This document shows positions 56,601 through 64,000 of a stretch of DNA of 64,000 nt, in pieces. The position numbers and the translations under genes are program-made. Position 1 is the first letter of the stretch. Each line of letters opens with the position of its first letter. The DNA lies in the NCBI RefSeq assembly GCF_900112035.1, contig NZ_FOKC01000009.1, positions 1 to 64,000 of the forward strand. The letters run 5' to 3'. The notes under the pieces are model-generated. The model had not been told where the DNA came from, ran no database searches, and saw nothing but the letters and a program-made list of their open reading frames with translations. The DNA comes from Nocardioides alpinus (GTDB lineage Bacteria; Actinomycetota; Actinomycetes; Propionibacteriales; Nocardioidaceae).

Positions 56601-58339
56601 GCCCGGCCGACGGCGACGGTGTGGGTGAGGGGTGCAGCGGCCGTGTGGTTGGCGTCGCCGGCCTGCGTCGCGGTGACGCTGCAGGACCCGGCGTGGTCGA
56701 AGGTGACGGTCGTCCCACTGACCGAGCAGACCGCGTTGCCGTTGAAGACGACCGGCTGGGTGCCGCCGCCGGGAGTGATCTCGGTGATCGTGTAGGTGGT
56801 GTCGACGACCGCGGTGCCCGGGGACAGCGTGAACGCCACCGCCTGGGCGGCCTTCCCGATCTGCAGGCTCAGCGCGCGGGTGCCGGTGTTGGACGCGCTG
56901 TCGGTCACCTTGATCGTGAACGCAACGGCGGTGCCGGCCGTGGTCGGCGTCCCTGTGATCGTCTGGCCGGACAGGCTGAGTCCCGCTGGCAGCGAGCCGG
57001 ACTGCAGGGAGAACGTGTAGGGAGCGCCGGAGCCCCCTGCGGCTGCGAGTGCGACGGAGTACGCGCTGCCGACAGTGCCGTTGGCCAGAGAGCTCGTCGT
57101 CACCTGCGGAAGCGACGCCACTGAGTAGGACCCGATAGTGCCCGTCGACGTCGCGAAGAGGCCCGCGCCGACGTAGGCGGCGGTGAGCGAGCGCGTTCCC
57201 GCAGCGAAGAACGTCACACAGGTCGCGGTGCCGCCGGACACGGTGACCGCACCACAGCCGGAGATCGTCGCGGACCCGTCCCTGAAGGTGACGGTGCCGG
57301 TCGGCGTACCGCTGCCCGAGGTGACGGTCGCCGTGAGGGTCACGCTGTTGCCATCGACCGCGCCCGATGCGGGAGACGCCGACAGCGAGGTCGTGGTGGG
57401 CACGGAGTTGGTCCAGGTGAAGGTGATCGAGCCGTCGCCGGTGTTGACGCCGGCCGCCGAGCTGACATCCGTGGCGGACGCCGCTGCGAAGCCCGAGCCA
57501 CCGCCGGCGCCCATGATGTAGCCACCGCCTCCACCGCCGTAGTAGCCGCCGCCTCCGCCACCGCCGTTGCCGCCGGGGGAGCTTCCTCCGATGGCCCCGT
57601 CGCCGCCGTTGCCGGGGGCACCACCGCTGGCGGGTCCGGTGCCGTTGCTCCCGGTGCCGTGAGCGGTCGTGCTGTTCGCCATCGACCGTCCGCCGGTCCC
57701 GCCGGCAGTCTGCGTGCCGCCGTAGGCGGGGGCCATGCTTGCAAAGGTGTTGTCGGTGCGGCCCGTGCGGCCGTTGCCGTCGTTGCTGGGGGTCGCGGCA
57801 CCGTTGCCGTCGCCGCCGGCACGGTTGGGGGCCAGTGGCGAGGTGGGGGGACCCTGCGAGCCGCCGCCGCCGCCGGCGGCGAGCAGCAGGCCCCCGCCGG
57901 CGTTGAAGACGAACGAGCCGCCGCCACCGGTCGAGGAGTACAACGCGCTGGGGTCGACGCCGCCACCTCCGCCGTACGACCGGGCGTACACGCCGTCACC
58001 GGTGTAACCACCGCCGGCTCCCACGAGGACCGACAGGTTCTGTCCCGGGGTCACGCCGAGCGTCGCCGTCGTCTGTCCACCCTTGCCGCTGTAGGCACCG
58101 CCGCCGGACGCGCCGGTCACGGTCGCCGTCACGGAGGTCACGTCGGCCGGGACCGTGAAGGTCTGCAACGAGCGGGTGAGGCCATAGCTGATCGAGCACG
58201 TGGTGGCACCGCAGGTCGGCGCTGCCGAGGCTGCCGGAGCCACGGCGACGAGGCCGGCGACGAGGCCGGCGACGACCAGCGCGAGCGTCACGAGCATGCC
58301 GCTGGCACGACGGAACAAGGAGATGGCTGAGCGCGACAA
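53699..58339 (-). CDS. giant secreted Ig-like repeat protein with Gly-rich head
   Basis: A ~1546-residue exported protein. Signal peptide about 1-39 (MLVTLALVVAGLVAGLVAVAPAASA); Gly-rich head (about 75-290, GGGG tracts); an Ig-like/Big_3_5 domain (about 310-400); a putative Ig (He_PIG) domain (about 410-495); seven ~85-residue repeats (about 497-1105; each starts AQxVxF-like and ends ADYTxAxxxxxxV); two more Big_3_5-like domains; and a C-terminal segment with Thr-rich and basic parts. No LPXTG or anchoring helix. TTG 58339 is chosen because GAGGAC precedes it; ATG 58393 has none. Probably a surface or matrix protein. Confidence 0.85.
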   Translation of the reverse strand: MSRSAISLFRRASGMLVTLALVVAGLVAGLVAVAPAASAAPTCGATTCSISYGLTRSLQTFTVPADVTSVTATVTGASGGGAYSGKGGQTTATLGVTPGQNLSVLVGAGGGYTGDGVYARSYGGGGGVDPSALYSSTGGGGSFVFNAGGGLLLAAGGGGGSQGPPTSPLAPNRAGGDGNGAATPSNDGNGRTGRTDNTFASMAPAYGGTQTAGGTGGRSMANSTTAHGTGSNGTGPASGGAPGNGGDGAIGGSSPGGNGGGGGGGYYGGGGGGYIMGAGGGSGFAAASATDVSSAAGVNTGDGSITFTWTNSVPTTTSLSASPASGAVDGNSVTLTATVTSGSGTPTGTVTFRDGSATISGCGAVTVSGGTATCVTFFAAGTRSLTAAYVGAGLFATSTGTIGSYSVASLPQVTTSSLANGTVGSAYSVALAAAGGSGAPYTFSLQSGSLPAGLSLSGQTITGTPTTAGTAVAFTIKVTDSASNTGTRALSLQIGKAAQAVAFTLSPGTAVVDTTYTITEITPGGGTQPVVFNGNAVCSVSGTTVTFDHAGSCSVTATQAGDANHTAAAPLTHTVAVGRAAQAIAFTSTAPTSATVDGDTYTVTATGGPSGQPVTFTAGAGCSVTTTTSPTLGEHAATVSFSNAGTCVVTADQEGSSDYSAAAARTQQVAVGKGAQAVNFESPPPSDARVDGSYDVATSGGGSGRPVTLGIAPTSADVCSIVGTTVTFDHAGTCVVTADQDGNADYDAAPQNEQSIAVGKAAQDVAISSAAPASAKVDGSYDVDATGNTLSGVPVTITVTSHPATACSLANDTVAFAHVGTCTVTATQPGNADYTAGTAQQVITIGQATGTVSFSSTAPGAAKVGGSYVPAITAGPGSGTPVLVADGGAAASCVLADDATTVELQHPGSCTVTVSQLGGADYTDATTEQFFSVAKGTQAVAFTLDPSSPTVGGTYDIPSTTKGSGTAPLVLTGNDSCTVDGTSVTFVHADTCTVTATQAGDDDWASATPVSHSVEVAKREQELLVTSDTPSTGVVDGTHTLTVTGGRSSEPIEIVLGTGGLDPACTGEVDTSAPDGVQRATVPITFTRVGSCTVAITQDGDDDHTTAASSAFSIAVLGKATTTTLSLSSAAIVHGQPATATATVGGASTGTVTFSLDGTPFARTELADSAATTVALPGALMDVGSHAVAATFAPANPNTWAASATAADSTIAVTPARTSVSVKVGATSLVATVTVQAPSTDVATGSVTFYVGGEPVGTADIVDGVATLAYVLPPGDSKAVSAVYSGRSGGTGASEVDASSGSTARSNPTVTAVASSSTAITPFGWYSQPVTVQFVCSGGDGAVTCPGPEVVTRNGITTVTATVVASDGGATTASTTVKLDQTPPTVAIKGVVDGSVYAGTLPKIGCEADDRMSGIAECTLMRTTRGDKVTYTAVAVDRAGNATQATATVGRSPVLITGAKHRDGVPVVKAGRRYTLVFTGTLRPTYVNAKPFPGKPRTDGRRFVKVGKNRWALGVVFTKDRRGHKLWNFGVTVGKKTSVVTVQVTR

Positions 58340-58553
58340 GGCACGGTCCTCACGACGATGACGACGCCCTGGCGGAGCCGATGCCGCGACCATAAGCGGG
58401 TTGCCCGACTGTCGTGGCAGAACCGGAACGTTCCACCCCAAAGGGTGCCGATGCGGTGCCGTCGCGACGCCCATGAGAGTGCCTCGACGTCACGTGATGT
58501 GTCTGACGACCGCCGACCCTTGTGTGCGCAGCACCCGCGCGTACGGTCGAACC

Positions 58554-59933
58554 ATGAGTGACTACCAGGTCGTCAACCCGTCCACCGGCGAGGTCGAGAA
58601 GGAGTACCCGACGGCCACCGATGCCGAGGTGCAGGACGCGTTGGCGCGCACCCACGCGGCCTACGGCCAGTGGCGCACCACCAGCAAGGACGAGCGTGCA
58701 GCCGTGCTGCACCGCGTCGCCGACCTCTACGACGAGCGGGCCGACGAGCTGGCCGCGATCATCGCCCGCGAGATGGGCAAGCCGCTGCGGGAGGGCAAGG
58801 GCGAGCTCACCCTCGTCGCCTCGATCTTCCGCTACTACGCCGACCAGGGGCCCGGCCTGCTCGCCGACACCCCGCTCGACCCGGCGATGGGCGGCAGCGC
58901 GCTGGTCCGCAAGGAGCCGGTCGGTCCGCTGCTCGGGATCATGCCGTGGAACTTCCCCTACTACCAGGTGGCCAGGTTCGCCGCGCCCAACCTGATGATC
59001 GGCAACACGATCCTGCTCAAGCACGCCCCGCAGTGCCCCGAGTCGGCGCTCGCGATCGACCAGATCTTCGCCGACGCCGGGCTGCCTGCCGACGCCTACA
59101 TCAACCTCTTCGCCACCAACGAGCAGTCGGCCGACATCATCGCCGACCCCCGCGTGGTGGGCGTCTCGGTGACCGGCTCCGAGCGGGCCGGCTCGGCCGT
59201 CGCCGAGGTGGCGGGTCGCCACCTCAAGAAGGTCGTCCTCGAGCTGGGTGGGTCCGACCCGTTCATCCTGCTCGACGCCGACGACCTCGGCGCCGCGGTC
59301 AAGTCCGCCGTCCGGGGCAGGATGGGCAACGCCGGCCAGGCCTGCAACGGCGCGAAGCGGATGATCATCGTGGACGAGCTCTACGACGACTTCGTCGAGC
59401 ACTTCACCGCAGCCATGGCGAAGCTCGCGCCCGGTGACCCGTTCGAGGACGGGACCGGATTCGGTCCGCTCTCCTCCGAGGGCGCTGCGCAGAACCTCCT
59501 CGAGCAGCTCGACGACGCCGTGGCGAAGGGCGCGACCGTGCGCACCGGTGGCAAGCGCGTCGACCGCCCGGGCGCCTTCGTCGAGGCCACCGTGCTGACC
59601 GACGTCACTCCCGACATGCGCGCATTCCGCGAGGAGCTCTTCGGCCCTGCGGCCGTCGTCTACCGGGTGGCCGATGTCGAGGAGGCCGTCGCGCTGGCCA
59701 ACGACTCGGCCTTCGGCCTGGGCGGCGTGGTCTGGAGCGCCGACACCGAGAAGGCGCAGCAGGTCGCCGACCGGCTCGACACCGGCATGGTCTGGATCAA
59801 CAGCGCCCAGGGCTCGTTCGCCGACCTCCCGTTCGGCGGGACGAAGCGCTCCGGGGTCGGCCGCGAGCTCGGCGCCTACGGCATCGACGAGTTCGTCAAC
59901 AAGAAGCTGATCTACACGCCCGCGGCTCGCTGA
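58554..59933 (+). CDS. aldehyde dehydrogenase (succinate-semialdehyde type)
   Basis: A 459-residue NAD(P)-dependent aldehyde dehydrogenase. Catalytic C264 (GQACNGAKR) and E230 (VVLELGGSDPF), PWNFPYYQ and VTGSERAG are in place. Similar proteins are called GabD, oxidising succinate semialdehyde in GABA breakdown, but the substrate is not certain. ATG 58554; divergent from the Ig protein, and no GABA aminotransferase is next to it. Confidence 0.92.
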   Translation: MSDYQVVNPSTGEVEKEYPTATDAEVQDALARTHAAYGQWRTTSKDERAAVLHRVADLYDERADELAAIIAREMGKPLREGKGELTLVASIFRYYADQGPGLLADTPLDPAMGGSALVRKEPVGPLLGIMPWNFPYYQVARFAAPNLMIGNTILLKHAPQCPESALAIDQIFADAGLPADAYINLFATNEQSADIIADPRVVGVSVTGSERAGSAVAEVAGRHLKKVVLELGGSDPFILLDADDLGAAVKSAVRGRMGNAGQACNGAKRMIIVDELYDDFVEHFTAAMAKLAPGDPFEDGTGFGPLSSEGAAQNLLEQLDDAVAKGATVRTGGKRVDRPGAFVEATVLTDVTPDMRAFREELFGPAAVVYRVADVEEAVALANDSAFGLGGVVWSADTEKAQQVADRLDTGMVWINSAQGSFADLPFGGTKRSGVGRELGAYGIDEFVNKKLIYTPAAR

Positions 59934-60031
59934 GCCACTGGGGCGTCGGTGCAGTCCCGGGGTAGGCGACCGGGGCTCGGCGACGCTCCACCGGCCTTGC
60001 CGTGACGAGGGCATGGTGGGAGCCTCGGTGA

Positions 60032-61201
60032 GTGCGCGTGCTGTGTGCGACGACGGCCAATGTCGGTCATTTCGGACCGCTGTTGCCGTTCGCGCGTGCA
60101 CTGGCGGGGTCGGGACACGAGGTGAGGGTCGCCGCTCCTGCGTCGTTCGCCGGCGCAGTGGTGGGGGCAGGATTCGTCCACGAACCGTTTGCCGATGCAC
60201 CGCCCGAGCTGATCGGCCCCGTCATGGCCAGACTGCCGACGCTGGCGTTCGACGAGGCCGATGACGTCGTCATTCGCGAGGTGTTCGCCCGGATCGACGC
60301 GCAGGCCGCGCTCCCCTCGCTCACGGCGACGATGGAACGCTGGCGTCCCGATCTGGTGGTGCGTGAGTCAGCCGAGCTCGCCTCCCTCGCTGCCGCCGAG
60401 CGCGCAGGAGTGCCCCACGTGCACGTCTGCATCGGCATGCACGAGGTCGTCTCCCGGTTTGCGGCCGCCATCGTCGATCCGTTGGACGAGCTGGGTGGAC
60501 TGGCCGGTGTCCCTGACGGTCGGATGCGGGCGGCGATTGCCTCCGAGGCGATCCTCAGCCTCGTGCCGGAGGTGCTCGACCGCGCGAGCGGTACGGAGGT
60601 GGCGGACGGTGACCGCTTCCTGCGCTTCAGCGAGCCGACGCAGCCCGTCAGCGACTACCGGCTCCCCGCCTGGGGCGACCCGGAGGCACCCCTGGTCTAC
60701 GCCACCTTCGGATCGGTCACCGGCTCGTTGCCTCCGTTCGCCGGCGTCTTCCGCGAGGCGCTGGATGCGCTTGCCGACGTCAGGGCGCGGGTCCTGATGA
60801 CCGTGGGGCGCAAGGTCGACCCCGCCGCCCTCGAGCCGGTGCCGCCGAACGCCCGGGTGGAGCAGTGGTGTCCACAGGATGCCGTGCTCGAGCACGCGGC
60901 TGTGATGCTCGGCCACGGCGGGTTCGGTACGACCATGGGCGCGCTGGCTGCTGGTGTCCCGCAGGTCGTCGTGCCGCTCTTCACCTTCGACCAGGTCGTC
61001 AACGGCCAGCACGTCGCGGCGGTGGGCGCCGGGATCACGGTCGAGAAGGGGCCGGGATCAGTGGCATCCGCAGCGGCACACGTTCCGCGTCTCCTGGGGG
61101 ATCCTTCCTACGCCGCCGGAGCGCGCGCGATCGCAGCGGCGCTGGTCGACCTCCCACCGGCCACCGACGCCGTGCCGTTCCTCACCGGTCTGGTCGCCTG
61201 A
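60032..61201 (+). CDS. glycosyltransferase, UGT/macrolide type (GT1)
   Basis: A 389-residue GT-B glycosyltransferase of the MGT/UGT type. N-terminal acceptor domain begins VLCATTANVGHFGPLLPFARAL; the C-terminal donor domain has the signature VEQWCPQDAVLEHAAVMLGHGGFGTTMGALAAGVP with the donor-binding His and Gly-rich loop. It transfers a sugar from an NDP-sugar to a lipophilic acceptor. No biosynthetic cluster surrounds it. Start GTG 60032. The other side of the 98-bp gap carries the ALDH stop; nothing else. Confidence 0.9.
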   Translation: MRVLCATTANVGHFGPLLPFARALAGSGHEVRVAAPASFAGAVVGAGFVHEPFADAPPELIGPVMARLPTLAFDEADDVVIREVFARIDAQAALPSLTATMERWRPDLVVRESAELASLAAAERAGVPHVHVCIGMHEVVSRFAAAIVDPLDELGGLAGVPDGRMRAAIASEAILSLVPEVLDRASGTEVADGDRFLRFSEPTQPVSDYRLPAWGDPEAPLVYATFGSVTGSLPPFAGVFREALDALADVRARVLMTVGRKVDPAALEPVPPNARVEQWCPQDAVLEHAAVMLGHGGFGTTMGALAAGVPQVVVPLFTFDQVVNGQHVAAVGAGITVEKGPGSVASAAAHVPRLLGDPSYAAGARAIAAALVDLPPATDAVPFLTGLVA

Positions 61202-61264
61202 GCGCACACCACGCCGTCGGCGACGGTCCGTCCGCAGGGCGGTCGACCAGGTCGGGCTTCCGGT

Positions 61265-61792
61265 TCACAGCCGCAGCACGCGCCCGGCGATCACGAGGTG
61301 CACCTCGTCGCAGGCGGCGGCGATCCGCTGGTTGACCGTGCCGAGGAGGTCGCGGAAGAGACGGCCCGAGCGGTGCTCCGGAACGACGCCGAGGCCGACC
61401 TCGTTGGTCACGACGACGACGTGGTGCTCGCACCCGCGAACAGCGGTGACGACCTCGTCGGCGCGGGCGATCACCAGCCCGTGGACGACGTCGGCGTCCT
61501 GCTCCCACGCACCTGCGTCGTCGATCACCGCCGTGAGCCAGGTGCCCAGGCAGTCGATCAGCATCGGCTGCTCGGCCTCGCGGACTGCCTGAGCCAGGTC
61601 GTGGGTCTCCACGGTCGACCACGACGCCGGCCGGCGCGCACGGTGGGCGGCGATGCGGGCGCTCCAGTCGGGATCGGACTCCGCGTCGGTCGTCGGGCCG
61701 GCGGCGACGTACGTGGCTGCCTCGTCACCGATCAGCGCCTCGGCGTGGGTCGACTTGCCGGACCGTACGCCGCCGGTGACCAGGATCCGCAT
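61265..61792 (-). CDS. cobU: adenosylcobinamide kinase / GTP:cobinamide-P guanylyltransferase
   Basis: A 175-residue bifunctional enzyme for lower-loop assembly of cobalamin: phosphorylates adenosylcobinamide and adds GMP. P-loop GGVRSGKST (7-15), and the WSTVETHDL, DCLGTWLT, VTNEVGLGVVPEHRSGRLFRD motifs are all typical. It stands alone, without cobS, cobT or a visible cobalamin riboswitch. Convergent with the GT gene. Confidence 0.94.
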   Translation of the reverse strand: MRILVTGGVRSGKSTHAEALIGDEAATYVAAGPTTDAESDPDWSARIAAHRARRPASWSTVETHDLAQAVREAEQPMLIDCLGTWLTAVIDDAGAWEQDADVVHGLVIARADEVVTAVRGCEHHVVVVTNEVGLGVVPEHRSGRLFRDLLGTVNQRIAAACDEVHLVIAGRVLRL

Positions 61793-61886
61793 GGCGATGA
61801 TCCTCCCAGAGGCGACAGTGATGAGTTCTCACCCCCACGCCCGTCTTACCTACGACAGGACACGACGAGGCTGGAGGATGGGTGCG

Positions 61887-62885
61887 ATGACTGCGGTGAC
61901 GCGGCTGGAGGAGCGGGACGTGAGCGAGCTCGACGCGATGGACGAGGCGACGTTCTCGGGGGTGGCGGAGCGCCACAGGCGGGAGCTGCACGTGCACTGC
62001 TACCGGATGCTCGGGTCGTTCGAGGACGCCGAGGACACGGTGCAGGAGACGTTCCTGCGTGCCTGGCGGCGGCGGGAGACCTTCGAGGGCCGGTCGACCT
62101 TCCGCGCGTGGCTCTACCGGATCGCCACCAACGCCTGCCTCGACCTCCTCGACAAGCGCCGACCCGAGCCGGCCACCGGGGGAGAAGTGATGTGGCTCCA
62201 GCCCTACCCCGACCGGCTGCTCGACGAGCTGCCTGCGGTCGACGGGGACGAGCCGGAGGCGCTCGCTGTCTCCCGGGAGACGATCGAGCTGGCCTACCTG
62301 GTCGCGGTCCAGCACCTCGCGCCGCGGCCGCGGGCCGTGCTCATCCTGCGCGACGTGCTCGGCTGGCCGGCGAAGGACGTCGCCGACCTCCTCGGCGACT
62401 CGGTGAACTCCGTCAACAGCGCGCTCCAGCGAGCCCGCGCCGGCATGCGCGAGCACCTGCCCGCCGAACGCCAGGACTGGACCGGGCGCGAGGACGACGC
62501 CGACAACCGTGAGCTCGTACGCCGCTTCACCGCGGCCAGCGAGGCCGCCGACGTCGACACGATCGCCACCATGCTCCGCGACGACGTGCGCTTCGCGATG
62601 CCGCCCACGCAGGGTCTGATCGTGGGCCGCGATGCTGTCATCGCCGACTGGGTGGCGGGCGGCTACCCGGAGATGGCCGGCCTGCGTGCGGTCGCCACCG
62701 CGGTGAACCGTCAGCCAGCCCTGGCCTACTACATCTGGGACGAGCGGGCCGGCGCGTACGTCCCGATCACGATCGACGTGCTGCGGATCAGTGGTGGCCA
62801 GATCACCGAGGTCACGATCTTCGACCGCGACCAGTTCCCGCTGCTCGGCCTTCCGGAGTTCCTGTCGGCCGGGGAGTCGGCATGA
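61887..62885 (+). CDS. ECF sigma factor with SnoaL-like C-terminal domain
   Basis: A 332-residue ECF sigma factor, TIGR02960-type. Region 2 (about 15-85: ERHRRELHVHCYRMLGSFEDAEDTVQETFLRAWRR), region 4 (about 140-195: APRPRAVLILRDVLGWPAKDVADLLGDSVNSVNSALQRAR), and a fused C-terminal SnoaL-like domain (about 210-332; a NTF2 fold) that can modulate activity in place of an anti-sigma. ATG 61887 is preferred: GGAGG lies nine bases before it; ATG 61878 is too close. Coupled to the next gene by ATGA. Confidence 0.9.
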   Translation: MTAVTRLEERDVSELDAMDEATFSGVAERHRRELHVHCYRMLGSFEDAEDTVQETFLRAWRRRETFEGRSTFRAWLYRIATNACLDLLDKRRPEPATGGEVMWLQPYPDRLLDELPAVDGDEPEALAVSRETIELAYLVAVQHLAPRPRAVLILRDVLGWPAKDVADLLGDSVNSVNSALQRARAGMREHLPAERQDWTGREDDADNRELVRRFTAASEAADVDTIATMLRDDVRFAMPPTQGLIVGRDAVIADWVAGGYPEMAGLRAVATAVNRQPALAYYIWDERAGAYVPITIDVLRISGGQITEVTIFDRDQFPLLGLPEFLSAGESA

Positions 62886-63319
62886 CGCGGCGGGCCCTGG
62901 GCGTGGCGCGGACCAGCCTGCTCGCGACGCTCGCGGCGGTGGTCGTCACGACAGCGGTTGCAGCGCTCGTGACGGGGCTCGGTGTCGAGCTCGAGGTGCC
63001 TGACGGTGGCGAGACGATCCCGCTGTCGGGGATCGCGTTCGTGACCGGGGTCCTCTCGGTCGTCGGGGTGGTCATCGCTGCTGCCCTGGCGCGGTGGAGC
63101 TCCAGGCCGCGCGAGCACTTCGTGCGTACGACTGTCGCCCTGACCGCGGTGTCGCTCGTCCCGCCGTGGCTGGTCGGGGCATCGGCCTCCACCAGCGTCG
63201 CGCTCGTCGTGCTGCACCTCGTCGCAGCGACGGTGATGATCCCGGCGCTCGCGCTGAGCCTCAGGGCGTCCCACGCCGGAGCCAGCGACGTGGACGAGAT
63301 GGCGTCGGCCGGCCGGTGA
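62882..63319 (+). CDS. DUF6069 membrane protein
   Basis: A 145-residue membrane protein, about 4 helices (about 13-33, 50-72, 82-103, 106-128), of the DUF6069 type; function unknown. Its ATG overlaps the sigma factor stop, a common pairing in this sigma group, so it may belong to the same circuit. No soluble domain. Confidence 0.82.
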   Translation: MTRRALGVARTSLLATLAAVVVTTAVAALVTGLGVELEVPDGGETIPLSGIAFVTGVLSVVGVVIAAALARWSSRPREHFVRTTVALTAVSLVPPWLVGASASTSVALVVLHLVAATVMIPALALSLRASHAGASDVDEMASAGR

Positions 63320-63450
63320 ATGCGCTCGAGGGAGGCGGCCTCGGGAGCACATTGCTGGACCCAGCCTGACGTCCTGATGTGCCGCGATGAGCGCGCCGCA
63401 CACCGGTGACAGCTCGGCCGGTCCCACGCCATGATCAAGGGGTGCAGGAG

Positions 63451-63732
63451 ATGTCGCGGGACCAGATGCAGGCGGAGATCCAGAAACGGTTCGAGGCGCG
63501 GCTTGCCGAGCTGAGAAGCGAAGGAAGGACGATCTACGACCAGCAGATCGATCCGGATGACACCTCCACCGACGCGCCGGAGCTCTGGTGCATCGTCGAG
63601 GTGGACACCGACGAGGTCGTGCAGGGACACATGAGCAACGCGGACGTGGACGAGTTCGTTGCGCAGCACCCGAGCTGGGTCCACGTCTGGGAGGTCCACG
63701 ACCGGATCCAGGACGATGTGAGGGAGGCCTGA
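63451..63732 (+). CDS. small acidic hypothetical protein
   Basis: A 93-residue cytosolic protein, acidic, with helical start (EIQKRFEARLAELRSEG), then EVDTDEVVQGHMSNADVDEFVAQHP and a hydrophobic VHVWEV. No family recognised. ATG 63451 has GCAGGAG just before it; GTG 63442 is possible. Stands alone; about 130 bp upstream hold nothing certain. Confidence 0.65.
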   Translation: MSRDQMQAEIQKRFEARLAELRSEGRTIYDQQIDPDDTSTDAPELWCIVEVDTDEVVQGHMSNADVDEFVAQHPSWVHVWEVHDRIQDDVREA

Positions 63733-63791
63733 GGCAGGAGACGGACCACATCTGCCGACGAGCGGCGCCTGCCGGCGGATACCGTCGCCCA

Positions 63792-64000
63792 GTGCCCACC
63801 TGGATCACGCCCGCGCGACCCGAGCCAGCGAGCAGCCCCGTTGACGAGCGCGCCGCCCTCGATGACCGGCTGGACTACCAGCGCACCACGCTGCTGCTGA
63901 AGTGCGGCGGCCTCACCCCCGAGCAGCTGGTGCAGCAATCGGTGCCGCCCTCGAACCTGTCGCTGCTCGGCCTGGTCCGGCACCTGTCCGGGGTGGAGGC
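63792..64000 (+). CDS. DinB/DUF664 family protein (5' part)
   Basis: First ~70 residues of a protein that runs off the window. VPTWITPARP start, a helical LDDRLDYQRTTLLLKCGGLTPEQL, and SNLSLLGLVRHLSGVE, the DUF664/DinB-type signature (metal-binding histidine of the four-helix bundle; some are mycothiol-dependent transferases). Start GTG 63792 with a weak ribosome site. Cut at the window end, not a pseudogene. Confidence 0.75.
   Translation, partial: MPTWITPARPEPASSPVDERAALDDRLDYQRTTLLLKCGGLTPEQLVQQSVPPSNLSLLGLVRHLSGVE

Noticed and set aside
61793..61886. Cobalamin riboswitch before cobU or the sigma gene
   Set aside because: Only about 94 bp, no B12-box-like conserved core seen by eye, and cobU points away from most of it.

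Overview
The window is high-GC actinobacterial chromosome, most like Nocardioides or a close relative. This rests on protein families and gene order, not on a database search. Starts are often GTG (some TTG), many gene pairs overlap by ATGA/GTGA, and one stretch has the Mycobacterium tuberculosis order ahpE / DUF3052 / aceE / fasR / fabD / acpP / fabF / accD. No phage, transposon, integrase or CRISPR was seen; the DNA looks like core chromosome with small accessory islands.

Layout. 1-430: end of a 23S rRNA gene, the 5S rRNA gene and a terminator. 498-2207: a TPR-like protein and a DUF3145 protein. 2247-8855 (minus): the type II fatty-acid operon fasR-fabD-fabH-acpP-fabF-accD, in which FabD carries a C-terminal domain resembling a degenerate biotinyl domain. 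9022-15593: an alpha/beta hydrolase, pyruvate dehydrogenase E1 (aceE), then a coupled DUF3052 / acyl-CoA ligase / AhpE operon. 15797-19881: tRNA-Val followed by a signalling island (Asp-rich secreted protein, Ser/Thr kinase, response regulator, sensor kinase, second Asp-rich protein) bracketed by two matching palindrome/direct-repeat boxes. 19955-26470: acyl-CoA ligase, Nif3-like protein, zinc-ribbon protein, FUSC-like membrane protein, YaaA and an RNB ribonuclease. 26501-28047: a DUF559 gene flanked by REP-like hairpins, then RNase P RNA.

28077-38727: the transglutaminase / alpha-E / ATP-grasp trio (with a poly-Gln tract), map, a histone-H1-like protein, panB, a sugar-dehydrogenase-like protein, a double GNAT protein and nadE. 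38779-42953: a second signalling island, with two tandem paralogous secreted proteins, a sensor kinase and response regulator, and two more envelope proteins. An 11-bp-phased CCTTA direct repeat lies in front of both the secreted pair and the regulator. 42994-45983: AbgT-type transporter plus M20 amidohydrolase. 46072-46207: a 34-bp tandem repeat. 46238-52184: a GlnA2-like glutamine synthetase, two inserted genes and glnE. 52228-53614: SatD-like regulator plus membrane protein, apparently leaderless. 53699-58339: a 1.5-kilo-residue secreted Ig-repeat protein. 58554-64000: aldehyde dehydrogenase, glycosyltransferase, cobU, an ECF sigma factor with its DUF6069 partner, a small acidic protein and a truncated DinB/DUF664 gene.

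The most interesting material is the two small signalling islands. In each, a two-component system is surrounded by small secreted proteins, and each has its own repeated DNA motif placed where an OmpR-type regulator would bind. The FabD fusion is the most interesting single protein.
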